DNA of 45,443 nt from Clostridia bacterium (GCA_017527065.1 JAFXQO010000078.1:1-45443), one strand, 5' to 3'. Counted from the first letter of the stretch, positions 9,228 through 18,071 are shown. Notes: a model not told the origin generated them from the letters alone. Made by a program: numbers and translations.

Positions 9228-10299
9228 GGCTTTCAAACTCCTTCATGAATTTGGCCAGCGCCTTCACGCCCTCCACGGGCATGGAATTGTAGATGCTGGC
9301 GCGGATGCCGCCCACCAGGCGGTGGCCCTTCAGGTTGACCAGGCCCTTCGCCGCGGCCTGCTTCACGAACTCGGCGTCGCGCTCGGGCGAATCGGTGACG
9401 AAGGTCACGTTCATGCGGGAGCGGGAGGCCGGGTCCGCCGTGCCCTTAAACAGGCGGCTGTTGTCGATCACGTCGTACAGCATGTTCGCCTTCTCGATGT
9501 TCACCGGCTCGATGCCTTCCGCGCCGCCCTGCTTCTTCAGCCACTTGAGGCACAGGCCCGCCATGTAGATGGCGTAGGTGGGCGGGGTGTTGATCATGGA
9601 GCCGTTTTCAGCCTGCTTCTGCCAGTCCATGATCTTGGGCGTGATGGGCATGCAGCGGCCCAACAGGTCCTTGCGGGCGACCACCAGCGTGAGCCCGGCC
9701 GGGCCGATGTTCTTCTGCGCGCCGGCGAAGATCACGCCGAATTTCGTCACGTCATAGGGCTCGGACAGGATGTTCGAGGACATATCCGCCACCAGCGGCA
9801 CGCTGCCCGTGTCCGGCAGGGCGGCATAGCGGGTGCCGAAGATGGTGTTGTTGGAGGTGATGTAGAAGTAGTCCGCTTCGGGATCGAAGGCCGCCTTGTC
9901 CCAGGCGGGGATGGCGCGGTAGTTCTCATCGCGCGATGAGGCCACCACGTTCACCTTGCCGTATTTGCCCGCCTCAACCAGCGCGCCGTGGGCGAAGTTG
10001 CCGCTGTCGATGTAGTCCGCGCGGCCGGAGCCGGTCATCAGGTTCATGGGGACGGCGGCGAACTGCTGCGTCGCGCCGCCCTGCAGCAGCAGGATGGCGT
10101 AGTCGTCCGGCACATGCATGAGCTCCTTCACCAGCGCCACCGTCTCGTCGTAAATGGCCAGGTACATTTTGGAGCGATGGCTCATTTCCATCACGGACAT
10201 GCCCGTGTCGCCGTAGCAGGTCATCTCCCGCGCGGCCGTCTCCAGCGCCTCAAGCGGCATCGCCGCCGGGCCCGCCGCAAAATTGTAAACGCGTCCCAT
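9220..10299 (-). CDS. serC: Phosphoserine aminotransferase
   Basis: A 359-residue PLP enzyme that converts 3-phosphohydroxypyruvate and glutamate to phosphoserine and 2-oxoglutarate. Family signatures are YNFAAGPAAMP at the start, MEMSHRSK near 40, LLQGGATQQFAAVP near 70, the PLP-lysine segment FAGAQKNIGPAG near 193, and GGIRASIYNSMP near the C terminus. It is first in a two-gene operon with serA and overlaps it. No phosphoserine phosphatase is adjacent, though the HAD domain of the divergent neighbour is a phosphatase of unassigned substrate. ATG 10299 follows GGGGGAGGA. Confidence 0.96.
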   Translation of the reverse strand: MGRVYNFAAGPAAMPLEALETAAREMTCYGDTGMSVMEMSHRSKMYLAIYDETVALVKELMHVPDDYAILLLQGGATQQFAAVPMNLMTGSGRADYIDSGNFAHGALVEAGKYGKVNVVASSRDENYRAIPAWDKAAFDPEADYFYITSNNTIFGTRYAALPDTGSVPLVADMSSNILSEPYDVTKFGVIFAGAQKNIGPAGLTLVVARKDLLGRCMPITPKIMDWQKQAENGSMINTPPTYAIYMAGLCLKWLKKQGGAEGIEPVNIEKANMLYDVIDNSRLFKGTADPASRSRMNVTFVTDSPERDAEFVKQAAAKGLVNLKGHRLVGGIRASIYNSMPVEGVKALAKFMKEFESHV

Positions 10300-10345
10300 T
10301 TCAAATCCTCCCCCGCAATGAATATCAGATGCAAAGATATGATAG

Positions 10346-10383
10346 TTGAGGCATATTATACCTCAAAGACCACGCATAATCAA
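10346..10383 (-). promoter_or_regulatory. serC-serA promoter with a palindrome over the -10 box
   Basis: TTGATT (10383-10378), a 17-bp spacer and TATAAT (10360-10355) precede serC. The -10 box is the centre of a 21-bp inverted repeat (10346-10366) with 10-bp arms beginning TTGAGG and ending CCTCAA, one mismatch. The placement suggests a repressor operator; the regulator is unknown. Confidence 0.7.
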
Positions 10384-10620
10384 GCGGATTCATGCAAAAC
10401 GGCCCCGAAAACTGCAATTTTACACAATTCTCCCTTCATTTAACGCATAAATAACCGTTTTTGCCCTCGCCGCCGCCCGCATCTTACACGGCGCGCCAAA
10501 ATTTGCCGGACGAAGTTTGCGGATTATTCACCGGCGCGCGCTTGAAATATCTCGGCGGGATGAGTAGAATATAATAGAATAATGACAGACATACGCGCCC
10601 CGCGCGCGGAGGAGTTCGCT
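10384..10620. other. Intergenic region between divergent serC and the HAD-Tmk gene
   Basis: AT-rich on the left (10384-10455) and GC-rich in the middle. A TATAAT at 10570-10575 probably serves the rightward HAD-Tmk gene; the best upstream hexamer, TTGAAA (10542-10547), is 22 bp away, too far for a standard pair. No T-box, riboswitch or small gene was recognised. Confidence 0.5.
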
Positions 10621-11904
10621 GTGAGATACGACGCCGTACTGTTTGACCTGGACGGGACGCTGACCGAATCGGAACCCGGCATTACGAAATCCGTCCAATA
10701 TGCGTTGGAAAAAATGAACCGGCCCGCCCTGGACCAGGCGACGCTGCGCCGTTTTATCGGCCCGCCGCTGATGGAATCCTTCATGGGGATCGCCGGCCTG
10801 GGCGAAGAAGACGCCGTCCGGGCGGTGGAAATATACCGCGAGCGCTTTTCCAGCGTGGGCTGGCGGGAGAATTCCGTGTATCCGGGCATTGCGCCGCTTT
10901 TGCGCTCGCTGAAAAAGAACGGGGCGTATGTGGCCGTGGCCACGGGAAAGCCGCTGGATTTCTCCCGGCGCATCCTCGATTACTTCGGCCTTTCGCCCTT
11001 CGTCGACCGGCTGGAGGCCGTATCCCTCTCCGACCGCCACGCCGACAAGCCCGCGCTGGTGCGGCGGGCGCTGCCGGCGTCCTTCCGCCGGGCCTGCATG
11101 GTGGGCGACCGGGCGGGCGACATGGAGGGCGCGGCGGCCAACGGCATAGACGGCGTCGGCGCGCTGTACGGCTACGGCTCCCGCGAAGAGCTGGCAAACG
11201 CCGGCGCGGCGCATATCGCCGAAAGCGTGGAAGCGCTGGCCGGATACCTGCTGGACGGCTCCCCCGCCGCGGCCGGCGTGTTCGTGACCTTCGAGGGCTC
11301 GGACGGCTGCGGCAAGACCACCCAGATGAACCGCGCCGCGGACTGGCTCCGCGCCTGCGGCTACGAGGTCGTATCCACCCGGGAGCCGGGCGGCTGCCCG
11401 ATTTCGGAGCGCGTCCGCGCCATCATACTGGACGTGGCCTCCGCCGGCATGACGGCGGAATGCGAGGCGCTGCTCTACGCGGCCTCCCGGGCCCAGCACG
11501 TGGCCCAGGTGATCCGCCCGGCGCTGGCCCGGGGCGCGGTGGTGCTGTGCGACCGGTTCCTCGACTCCAGCCTGGCCTATCAAGGCGAAGGCCGCCGCCT
11601 GGGCGAGGCGCTGGTGCGCGCGGTCAACGAGCCGGCGCTTCAAGGCCTCGAGCCGGACAAAACGCTCTTTTACGACCTGAGCCCCGACAAGGCCATGAGC
11701 CGCCGTCTGGCCGCCAGCGCGCCGGACCGCATGGAGCTGGAAAAAAAGGAATTCACCGACCGGGTTTACGGCGCGTACCTGCGCCTGGCCAGGGATAACC
11801 CGGCGCGGATCGCCGTGATCGACGGCGACCGCCCCATCGAGGCCGTGGAGGCCGACACCCGCCGCCTGCTGCTCGGCGCGCTGGCGGGCAAACAGGAGGA
11901 TTAG
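10621..11904 (+). CDS. HAD phosphatase-thymidylate kinase fusion
   Basis: A 427-residue protein with two complete enzyme domains. Residues 1-215 form a HAD hydrolase of the phosphoglycolate phosphatase-like group: motif I FDLDGTLTES (Asp9, Asp11), motif II VAVATGKP, motif III lysine in ADKPALVRRAL, and motif IV MVGDRAGDMEGA. Residues about 220-427 form a dTMP kinase, which makes dTDP for DNA synthesis: P-loop FEGSDGCGKTTQ, the REPGG loop, and CDRFLDSSLAYQG. Both active sites look intact. The frame opens at ATG 10582, but GGAGGAG lies 6 nt before GTG 10621, giving the standard HAD start. It ends 2 nt before the next gene, so they form an operon. A nucleotide monophosphatase role for the HAD part is inference. 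Confidence 0.92.
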   Translation: MRYDAVLFDLDGTLTESEPGITKSVQYALEKMNRPALDQATLRRFIGPPLMESFMGIAGLGEEDAVRAVEIYRERFSSVGWRENSVYPGIAPLLRSLKKNGAYVAVATGKPLDFSRRILDYFGLSPFVDRLEAVSLSDRHADKPALVRRALPASFRRACMVGDRAGDMEGAAANGIDGVGALYGYGSREELANAGAAHIAESVEALAGYLLDGSPAAAGVFVTFEGSDGCGKTTQMNRAADWLRACGYEVVSTREPGGCPISERVRAIILDVASAGMTAECEALLYAASRAQHVAQVIRPALARGAVVLCDRFLDSSLAYQGEGRRLGEALVRAVNEPALQGLEPDKTLFYDLSPDKAMSRRLAASAPDRMELEKKEFTDRVYGAYLRLARDNPARIAVIDGDRPIEAVEADTRRLLLGALAGKQED

Positions 11905-11906
11905 CC

Positions 11907-14441
11907 ATGGATACCGGCAAGCTGTGTATGTTCTGCATGGAGGACAACGGCGGCAACGACGTATGCCCGCACTGCGGCAAGGACGCAAACGCCCCGCTGA
12001 TCAAAAATCACCTGACGCCCGGCGAGGTCATCGGCGGGCGGTTCCTCGTGGGCCGCGCGGTCGGGCAGGACGCCTCCGGCATCGTGTACATCGTCTACGA
12101 CCTGCGCCGGGAGCGCACCATGCGCATCCGCGAGTACATGCCCCGGGGCATGGCCTACCGCGAGGCCGGCGAAACCGAGCTGCGCCCGCTGCCGGGCATG
12201 GAGGCCGAATTCACCGGCGGCCTCAGCGAGACCAGGGCCCGCGCCGAATCCAAAGACGACCCCGAAAAGGCCATGCCCTGCTTCGAGGAAAACGGCACGC
12301 TCTACGTGGTGCTGCGCCGCCGCAAGGGCGCGGCCGATCCCGCCGCCGCAAGGGCGGATCGCGACGAAAGGAAAAAGCGCCCCGCCGGCAATCCGGACGA
12401 AGACGAGGACGACGCGCCCGATGAAGACGAGGAAGAGGACGACGGCGGGGAATCCGCCGACGGCCTGGGCGAAAAGTTCAAAAAGAACGCCCCCGCCGCC
12501 CTCCTCGGGCTATTGATCGTGCTGCTGCTGGCGGGCGGAATCGTGTTCTACATCACCCGCGGCGGCCAGGACACCACCAACCAGCCCCAAAATCCCGACT
12601 CCCCGCTGGACGCCTGGTCCGCGCCGACCCACACGCCGGTGCCCACCGTCTCGGCGACGGACGCCTTCGGCAACATCGTCGCCCCCACGCAGGGCTGGCA
12701 GTATCAGCAGGGCGGCGACACCATCAACAACAACGTGAGCACCAACACGCCCATCCCGGACGATTACGAGCCCGACTGGCTGCGCGGCACGACCCCGCCC
12801 GCGGACGCCACCGCCGTGCCCCAGGACTTCGTGACGCCCGATCCCTTCGCGCCCACCGCGGCCCCGCGCGTGACCCTCGAACCCGTGCTGGTGGACAAGA
12901 ACACGCCCAAGGCCACCGTGAGCGCCCTGCAGGCCCGGCTGATCGAGCTGGGCTGGCTGGACATCGACCAGCCCACCGGCTATTACGGCGACCAGACCAA
13001 GAAGGCCGTGCGCGACTTCCAGCAGCTGGTGCGCGACCGCTACGACGGCTCCATGGACGTGGACGGCTACGCGGGCGTGGTCACTGTCGGCTGGCTGAAC
13101 CGCGACGACGCGCCCTGGAATCCCGACAGGCCCGGGGCGTCGCCGCTGCCGGACACCCTGCCCACTGTGACCCCCGCGCCCACGCCTTCGCCCGAACCCA
13201 CGCCCACGCCGAAACCCACCCCCACGCCCGAGCCGACGCCCACGCCCGAACCCACCCCCACGCCCTATATCCCGCCCGAGGACGTCACGGGCGAGGTGCA
13301 GGACCGGCTGATCGAGCTGGGCTGGCTGGACGCGAGCCAGAAGACCGGCGTCTACGACAACGCCACGCTGCTGGCGCTGAGCGACTTCCAGCGCTACCTG
13401 AACAACATCAACCCGGACGTGGTGCTTCCCACCGACGGCTATCCGGACGACGTGACCATGGCCTGGCTGCGCTGGACGAACGCGCCCAGCCGCCCCGCCG
13501 TGATCGAATACACGCCCGAGCCGTCGCCTGAGCCGTCGCCCGAGCCCGTCGTCATCTATTCCGAGACCATCGACGAAAATTCGGACGTGGAGGCCATACT
13601 CTGGCTGCAGGGGCGCCTGATCGAGCTGGGCTGGCTCAAGGGCTCCCCCAACGGCGTCTACGACGACACCACCCGCCAGGCCGTGTCCATGCTGCAGAGC
13701 CGCCTCAACACCCGCCACAAGCTGGCCCTGGACACCAGCGGCGTCGCAGGCAGCGCCACGCTGAACTACATCAACAACGACTACAACGTGGAACGGAATC
13801 CCGATCCCGGCCGCGCGCCGACGCTGAACGCCACCCTCCTGGAGACACAGCCGCCCGAGGACGCCTCCGATTCGGGGGACGGCGAGCCCACGGGCGAGCC
13901 CGCGCCGGAACCCGCCGGCGAACCTGAACCCACGGACGAGCCCACGCCGGAACCGACCGACGAACCCACGCCGGAACCCACCCTCGAGCCCACGCCCGAA
14001 CCCACGGACGAGCCCGAGCCTGACCCCACCGACGAGCCCGAACCCGAGCCTACGGACGAGCCCGAACCCAAGCCTACGGACGAGCCCGAGCCTGAGCCCA
14101 CCGACGAGCCCGAACCGGCGGGCACGCCCGAGCCGCTGCCGGAGGAGATCGTCCTGAACGAACTGTCCGCCGAGGAAGACGTGGCCGCGTTCAAGCAGAA
14201 GATGGTCCTGCTGGGCTGGCTGGACGCCGGCGCGGACATGAGCGGCCGCTACGACGAGGCCCTGGCCGAAGCCGTGACGGAGATGAAGTTCTGGCTGCTG
14301 GACAACTGGGACGAATCCCTCTACGGCGAGCGCCCCGAATGGACCGAGATCACCGGCGGCGCCGTCGACTGGCAGACCATGCGCGCGGTCCTCAACGAGA
14401 CGTACCCGCCCATGAAGCCGGCCGGTTACGATCCATGGTAA
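11907..14441 (+). CDS. Membrane protein: zinc ribbon, kinase N-lobe remnant, four PG-binding repeats
   Basis: This 844-residue protein starts with a CxxC...CxxC zinc ribbon (Cys7, 10, 20, 23). Residues 36-137 match the N-lobe of the clostridial Ser/Thr kinases that follow such ribbons: GGRFLVGRAVGQDASGIVYI replaces the Gly-rich loop, MRIREYMPRG stands where VAIKEYYP is expected (Lys to Arg75), and EENGTLYVVL marks the hinge. The C-lobe is absent. An acidic linker (150-190) and one membrane helix (about 197-217) follow. Outside are four PG_binding_1-like repeats near 337-397, 459-524, 560-625 and 759-835, each with an LIELGWLD-like core, joined by Pro/Thr/Glu-rich linkers. It is likely cytoplasm-in, wall-out. 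It is coupled to the HAD-Tmk gene by a 2-nt gap. Function is unknown; kinase activity is very unlikely. Confidence 0.85.
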   Translation: MDTGKLCMFCMEDNGGNDVCPHCGKDANAPLIKNHLTPGEVIGGRFLVGRAVGQDASGIVYIVYDLRRERTMRIREYMPRGMAYREAGETELRPLPGMEAEFTGGLSETRARAESKDDPEKAMPCFEENGTLYVVLRRRKGAADPAAARADRDERKKRPAGNPDEDEDDAPDEDEEEDDGGESADGLGEKFKKNAPAALLGLLIVLLLAGGIVFYITRGGQDTTNQPQNPDSPLDAWSAPTHTPVPTVSATDAFGNIVAPTQGWQYQQGGDTINNNVSTNTPIPDDYEPDWLRGTTPPADATAVPQDFVTPDPFAPTAAPRVTLEPVLVDKNTPKATVSALQARLIELGWLDIDQPTGYYGDQTKKAVRDFQQLVRDRYDGSMDVDGYAGVVTVGWLNRDDAPWNPDRPGASPLPDTLPTVTPAPTPSPEPTPTPKPTPTPEPTPTPEPTPTPYIPPEDVTGEVQDRLIELGWLDASQKTGVYDNATLLALSDFQRYLNNINPDVVLPTDGYPDDVTMAWLRWTNAPSRPAVIEYTPEPSPEPSPEPVVIYSETIDENSDVEAILWLQGRLIELGWLKGSPNGVYDDTTRQAVSMLQSRLNTRHKLALDTSGVAGSATLNYINNDYNVERNPDPGRAPTLNATLLETQPPEDASDSGDGEPTGEPAPEPAGEPEPTDEPTPEPTDEPTPEPTLEPTPEPTDEPEPDPTDEPEPEPTDEPEPKPTDEPEPEPTDEPEPAGTPEPLPEEIVLNELSAEEDVAAFKQKMVLLGWLDAGADMSGRYDEALAEAVTEMKFWLLDNWDESLYGERPEWTEITGGAVDWQTMRAVLNETYPPMKPAGYDPW

Positions 14442-14457
14442 CACACCGGTAAAAGCA

Positions 14458-14489
14458 GCCTGCCCGGCGAAAGGACCCGCCGGGCAGGC
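14458..14489 (+). terminator. Strong hairpin before mnmA, no clear T run
   Basis: A perfect 12-bp GC-rich stem (14458-14469 with 14478-14489) with an 8-nt loop starts 16 bp after the previous stop. Only CTTCG follows, so termination efficiency is uncertain; it could instead mark a processing site. Confidence 0.55.
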
Positions 14490-14536
14490 CTTCGCGCGAT
14501 GAAAGGAAAACCGGGAAAGGCCCGGCAGGTGACGGT

Positions 14537-15613
14537 ATGGCGCAGATCGTGGTCGGCATGTCCGGCGGCGTGGATTCCTCCGTGGCGGCGCTGCTGCTCA
14601 AGCGGCAGGGACACGACGTCGTCGGCGTGTTTATGAACAACTGGGAGGAGAAGGACGAGGCGGGGGTGTGCACCTCCGAGCAGGACTTCGCCGACGTGCG
14701 CCGCGTGTGCGACCGCATCGGCATCCCCTACTATTCGGTGAACTTCGCCCGGGAATACCGCGAGCGCGTGTTCAGCCATTTCCTGGAAGAATACCGCCGG
14801 GGCCGCACGCCCAATCCGGACGTGCTCTGCAACCGGGAGATCAAGTGGAACGTGTTTTTGAAATTCGCGCTGGGGCTGGGCGCGCAGAAGCTGGCCACGG
14901 GGCACTTCGCCCGGCTGGGCGGCAATGACGAAGAGGGCTGGCGGCTGCTGCGCGCGGCCGACGAAAACAAGGACCAGACCTACTTCCTCTACATGATCGG
15001 CCAGGAGGCCCTCTCCCACGCCCTGTTCCCGGTGGGCCATCTCACCAAGGCGCAGATTCGCGGCGTCGCGCGGGAGGCGGGCCTTCCCGTGTCCGAAAAG
15101 AAGGACTCCACCGGCGTCTGCTTCATCGGCGAGCGGAATTTCAAGAAATTCCTGTCGGAATACCTGCCCGCCCAGCCCGGGGACATCCGCACGCCGGAGG
15201 GCCGCCTCGTGGGCCGCCACGACGGGCTGATGTATTACACCCTCGGCCAGCGCCGGGGATTGGGCATCGGCGGGAGCGGCGACGGCCGGCGCTGGTTCGT
15301 GGTGGGCAAGGACCTGAAGACCAACACGCTGCTGGTGGAGCAGGGCGAGGACTCGCCGCTGCTCTATTCCGAGCGCACGGTGATCGAAGACCTTACATGG
15401 ATCGCGGGCCGCCCGCCGGCGGAGCCGGGCGAAACGCTCCTCTGCCAGGCGCGCTTCCGCCACAGGCAGCCGCTTCAAAATGTGTCCGTCCGCCTGCGGG
15501 AGGATGGCCTGATGGACATCGAATTTGAAACGCCCCAGCGCGCCGTCACGCCGGGGCAGTCCGCCGTGCTGTATCAGGGCGAGGAATGCCTGGGCGGCGG
15601 CGTCATCCAATAG
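14537..15613 (+). CDS. mnmA: tRNA-specific 2-thiouridylase MnmA
   Basis: This 358-residue enzyme adds sulfur to the wobble uridine (U34) of tRNA-Lys, -Glu and -Gln, using ATP and a persulfide relay. The PP-loop [15 protein letters not shown] sits at residues 7-21. The two catalytic cysteines are in [11 protein letters not shown] (near 97) and [13 protein letters not shown] (near 195). TGHFARL and [12 protein letters not shown] are further family marks, and length is normal. It starts a run with the LOR/SDH-type gene 22 nt downstream. No cysteine desulfurase is adjacent. Confidence 0.96.
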   Translation: MAQIVVGMSGGVDSSVAALLLKRQGHDVVGVFMNNWEEKDEAGVCTSEQDFADVRRVCDRIGIPYYSVNFAREYRERVFSHFLEEYRRGRTPNPDVLCNREIKWNVFLKFALGLGAQKLATGHFARLGGNDEEGWRLLRAADENKDQTYFLYMIGQEALSHALFPVGHLTKAQIRGVAREAGLPVSEKKDSTGVCFIGERNFKKFLSEYLPAQPGDIRTPEGRLVGRHDGLMYYTLGQRRGLGIGGSGDGRRWFVVGKDLKTNTLLVEQGEDSPLLYSERTVIEDLTWIAGRPPAEPGETLLCQARFRHRQPLQNVSVRLREDGLMDIEFETPQRAVTPGQSAVLYQGEECLGGGVIQ

Positions 15614-15635
15614 ACGAAAGGCAGGAGAAAAGCGC

Positions 15636-16724
15636 ATGAGTTGGCAGCTGAGGCCGTATATCGCGCCGGATTTCACGGAAAAGACCTTCATCGACGCGCC
15701 GGAGGCCGTCCTCCGGGAGGCCCCGCGGGACGGCGTGGCCCCCGCGGGTTTTCACGCCATGAGCATCTTCCCGGAGTATTTCAAGATCGGCGGGCGCTGG
15801 CTGCTGGCCGAGGAGAGCCGCATGGACTGCGTGGCCGTGTACGAGGGCGGGAAAATCCACGTGCGCGAGTTCCGGCTGCTGAAGCAGGGCGACCTGGTCG
15901 TCACGGGGCGCACGGAGCGCTGCGAGGAGGGCGTCTACGTGCACGCGGACGGCTTCCGCGAGCCCTCGGAACAGCGCGACGTGTTCGCCTTCCGGCGCAG
16001 CCGCTCCCGGGAGACCGCCTTCTCCCGGGACTACGACGAGCTCTACGAGGTGCTGCGGCACGACCGCGAGCACGGCAAGATCGTGTGGGTCATGGGCCCG
16101 GCCTTCGCCTTCGACTTCGACGCCCGGGCCGCCTTCGCGAAGCTGGTGGAGGCCGGCTATGTTCACGCGCTCCTGGCCGGCAACGCCCTGGCCACCCACG
16201 ACCTGGAGGCCGCCTACCTCAGGACCGCGCTCGGCCAGAACATCTACACCCAGAAGAGCCAGCCCAACGGCCATTACAACCACCTGGACACCATCAACCA
16301 GGTGAAGCTGCGGGGCGGCATCCCCCAGTTCATCGAGGCCGAGGGAATCTCGGACGGCATCATCTACAGCTGCGAAAAATACCGCGTCCCCTACGTGCTG
16401 GCCGGGTCCATCCGGGACGACGGCCCCCTGCCGCCGGTCTACGGCAACGCCTACGAGGCCCAGGACCGCATGCGCGACCAGATTCGCGGCGCGACGACCG
16501 TGCTGTGCATGGCCACAATGCTCCATTCCATCGCCGTGGGCAACATGACGCCCTCCTACCGGGTGCTGCCGGACGGCACGGTGCGGCAGGTGTATTTCTA
16601 CTGCGTGGACATCTCCGAATTCACCGTCAACAAGCTGAGCGACCGGGGGAGCCTGTCCGCCAAGGGCATCGTGACCAACGTGCAGGACTTCATCGTCACC
16701 CTGCGCAAGGGGCTGGGGCTGTGA
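15636..16724 (+). CDS. LOR/SDH-domain protein, archaeal ornithine cyclodeaminase-like
   Basis: A 362-residue protein of the TIGR00300/LOR-SDH family, also found as the C-terminal part of cyanobacterial ArgZ/AgrE, where it is tied to ornithine-to-proline conversion. The signature block is clear: VWVMGPAFAFDF, then GYVHALLAGNALATHDLEAA (about 180-200), the QPNGHYNHLDTINQ segment and the late VPYVLAGSIRDDGPLP. The N-terminal 120 residues form the expected accessory domain. ATG 15636 follows AGGAGAAA. The stop overlaps the GTG start of the next gene. The reaction here is inferred from family only; no arginine or proline genes are nearby, and the family also includes members of unproved function. 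Confidence 0.82.
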   Translation: MSWQLRPYIAPDFTEKTFIDAPEAVLREAPRDGVAPAGFHAMSIFPEYFKIGGRWLLAEESRMDCVAVYEGGKIHVREFRLLKQGDLVVTGRTERCEEGVYVHADGFREPSEQRDVFAFRRSRSRETAFSRDYDELYEVLRHDREHGKIVWVMGPAFAFDFDARAAFAKLVEAGYVHALLAGNALATHDLEAAYLRTALGQNIYTQKSQPNGHYNHLDTINQVKLRGGIPQFIEAEGISDGIIYSCEKYRVPYVLAGSIRDDGPLPPVYGNAYEAQDRMRDQIRGATTVLCMATMLHSIAVGNMTPSYRVLPDGTVRQVYFYCVDISEFTVNKLSDRGSLSAKGIVTNVQDFIVTLRKGLGL

Positions 16725-17116
16725 ACGCGCATGAACCTCTGAGCCTGGAGGAGCTGTTCTTCTTCGACGGAAAACCGGAGGCGCTGGCGCTGTATGAGCG
16801 TCTGCGCGCAGCCCTTCTTTCTCAGATCGGCGCGGAAAGGATCGAAGTCAAAAAGACGCAGATTTCCTTCTACAGCCGGCGTCTGTTCGCGGCGGTGTCC
16901 TTCCTTCCCGTGCGGCGGGCCGCCCTGCGGCCTTCCGCGTTCATCACGCTGACCTTCGGCCTGCGATACCGCCATGACTCTTCCCGCATCGACGCCGCCG
17001 CCGAGGCGCGGCCCAACCGCTGGACACATCACGTGATGATCAGCCGCGCGAATGAGATCGACGAGGAGCTGCTGGGCTGGATCAGGGAATCGGCGGCCGC
17101 GGCCGACGCGCGGTGA
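16721..17116 (+). CDS. DUF5655-type protein
   Basis: A 131-residue protein matching the pattern of DUF5655 proteins: an acidic start (LEELFFFDGKPEALALYERLR), a central VKKTQISFYSRRLFAAVSFLPVRR block and a closing WTHHVMISRANEIDEEL. These small proteins have no known activity; the central basic-aromatic motif is their most conserved part. Translation starts at GTG 16721, which overlaps the upstream TGA by the GTGA arrangement, so it is coupled to the LOR/SDH gene. Confidence 0.75.
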   Translation: MNAHEPLSLEELFFFDGKPEALALYERLRAALLSQIGAERIEVKKTQISFYSRRLFAAVSFLPVRRAALRPSAFITLTFGLRYRHDSSRIDAAAEARPNRWTHHVMISRANEIDEELLGWIRESAAAADAR

Positions 17117-17226
17117 CGGCTGTCACCGTCCGGCTTCGACAAAGCGAAATTACCGTCGACCGCGCAAAACGGCGGCATGGGCGAATATACTCTTGACAGA
17201 CGTTGCGTTTGCAGGAGGAAAATCCC

Positions 17227-18063
17227 ATGGCCGACCGCGTGGACATGCCCCTGATGAGGCGACTGAAGGGCGGACAGCAGCTGGTCCGCGTCCGATTGAG
17301 CGACATCGATCCCAACCCGCGCCAGCCCCGGCGCCGTTTCCCGGCGGAATCCATCGGGGAGCTGGCCGAGTCCATCCGGCGCTACGGGCTGCTTTCGCCC
17401 CTCATCGTGCGGCGGGCGGGGAGCCGGTTCGAGCTGGTGGCCGGAGAACGGCGGCTGCGGGCGCTGGAGCGGCTCGGCTGCGCCGCCTGCGACGCGCTGA
17501 TCCTGCCGGACGCCGGCCAGGACACGGCGCTCCTGGCGCTGGTGGAAAACCTGCACCGGGAGCCGCTGGGCTTTTTCGAGGAGGCCGAGGCCTACCGCGC
17601 CTGGATGGAGGAGCACGGCCTCCGCCAGGAGGAGCTGGCCGCGCGGCTGCTCAAAAGCCCCTCCGCCGTGGCCAACAAGCTGCGGCTCCTGAAGCTGCCG
17701 CCGTCCGTGCGGGAGGAATTGCAGCGGGCCGGGCTGACGGAGCGGCACGCGCGGGCGCTCCTGCGGCTGACCGGCGAGGCGCGGCAGCTGGCGGCGGCGC
17801 GCCAGGCGGCGGAGGACCGGCTGAGCGTGCGCCAGACCGAGGCGCTGGTCCGGCGCATGCTGACCGAGCCCCTGCGCGCGCCGGCGGTGAAGAACCTCTG
17901 CCGGGATCCCCGGCTGTTCGTGAACGCCGTGAACGCCACCGTACGCGCGCTGCAGCGCAGCAACGCCGCCGTGACCAGCCGCGTGGTGGAGCGGGACGAG
18001 GCCGTGGAAGTCATCGTAACCATCCCCCGGGCGGGCGGAGCGAAAGAGGCGGCGGGGCTGTAA
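17227..18063 (+). CDS. noc: ParB-family CTPase, probably nucleoid occlusion protein Noc
   Basis: A 278-residue ParB/Noc protein. The N-terminal CTP-binding domain contains DIDPNPRQPRRRF, LLSPLIVRR and the GERRLRAL phosphate motif (Gly73). ENLHREPLGFFEEAEAY leads to the DNA-binding HTH (LRQEELAARLLKSPSAVANKLRLL, about 125-150). The C-terminal segment with NAVNATVRALQRSN and a VEVIVTIPR end resembles Noc more than ParB. Noc binds dispersed sites, slides on DNA and attaches to the membrane to block septa over the nucleoid. I see no obvious N-terminal amphipathic helix, so membrane binding is uncertain. It is not beside parA, mnmG or rsmG as usual. AGGAGGA precedes ATG 17227. Confidence 0.82.
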   Translation: MADRVDMPLMRRLKGGQQLVRVRLSDIDPNPRQPRRRFPAESIGELAESIRRYGLLSPLIVRRAGSRFELVAGERRLRALERLGCAACDALILPDAGQDTALLALVENLHREPLGFFEEAEAYRAWMEEHGLRQEELAARLLKSPSAVANKLRLLKLPPSVREELQRAGLTERHARALLRLTGEARQLAAARQAAEDRLSVRQTEALVRRMLTEPLRAPAVKNLCRDPRLFVNAVNATVRALQRSNAAVTSRVVERDEAVEVIVTIPRAGGAKEAAGL

Positions 18064-18071
18064 CAGGAGCG

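Noticed and set aside
10542-10575. TTGAAA-TATAAT pair as a full promoter for the HAD-Tmk gene
   Set aside because: The spacer is 22 bp, outside the working range; I accept only the -10 as suggestive.
12764-14239. Gly/Ser/Val repeat proteins on the minus strand (for example 13067-13261 and 13781-14239)
   Set aside because: These are mirror images of the Pro/Thr/Glu linker DNA, not separate repeat proteins.
12510-14444. 644-codon minus-strand frame opposite the PG-binding protein
   Set aside because: Its Gly/Arg/Val repeats are just the complement of the Pro/Glu/Thr linkers, and the forward frame has clear domains.
17193-17221. TTGACA at 17193-17198 as the noc promoter
   Set aside because: The matching -10 position overlaps the noc ribosome site, so it cannot give a proper leader; no other convincing promoter was seen.
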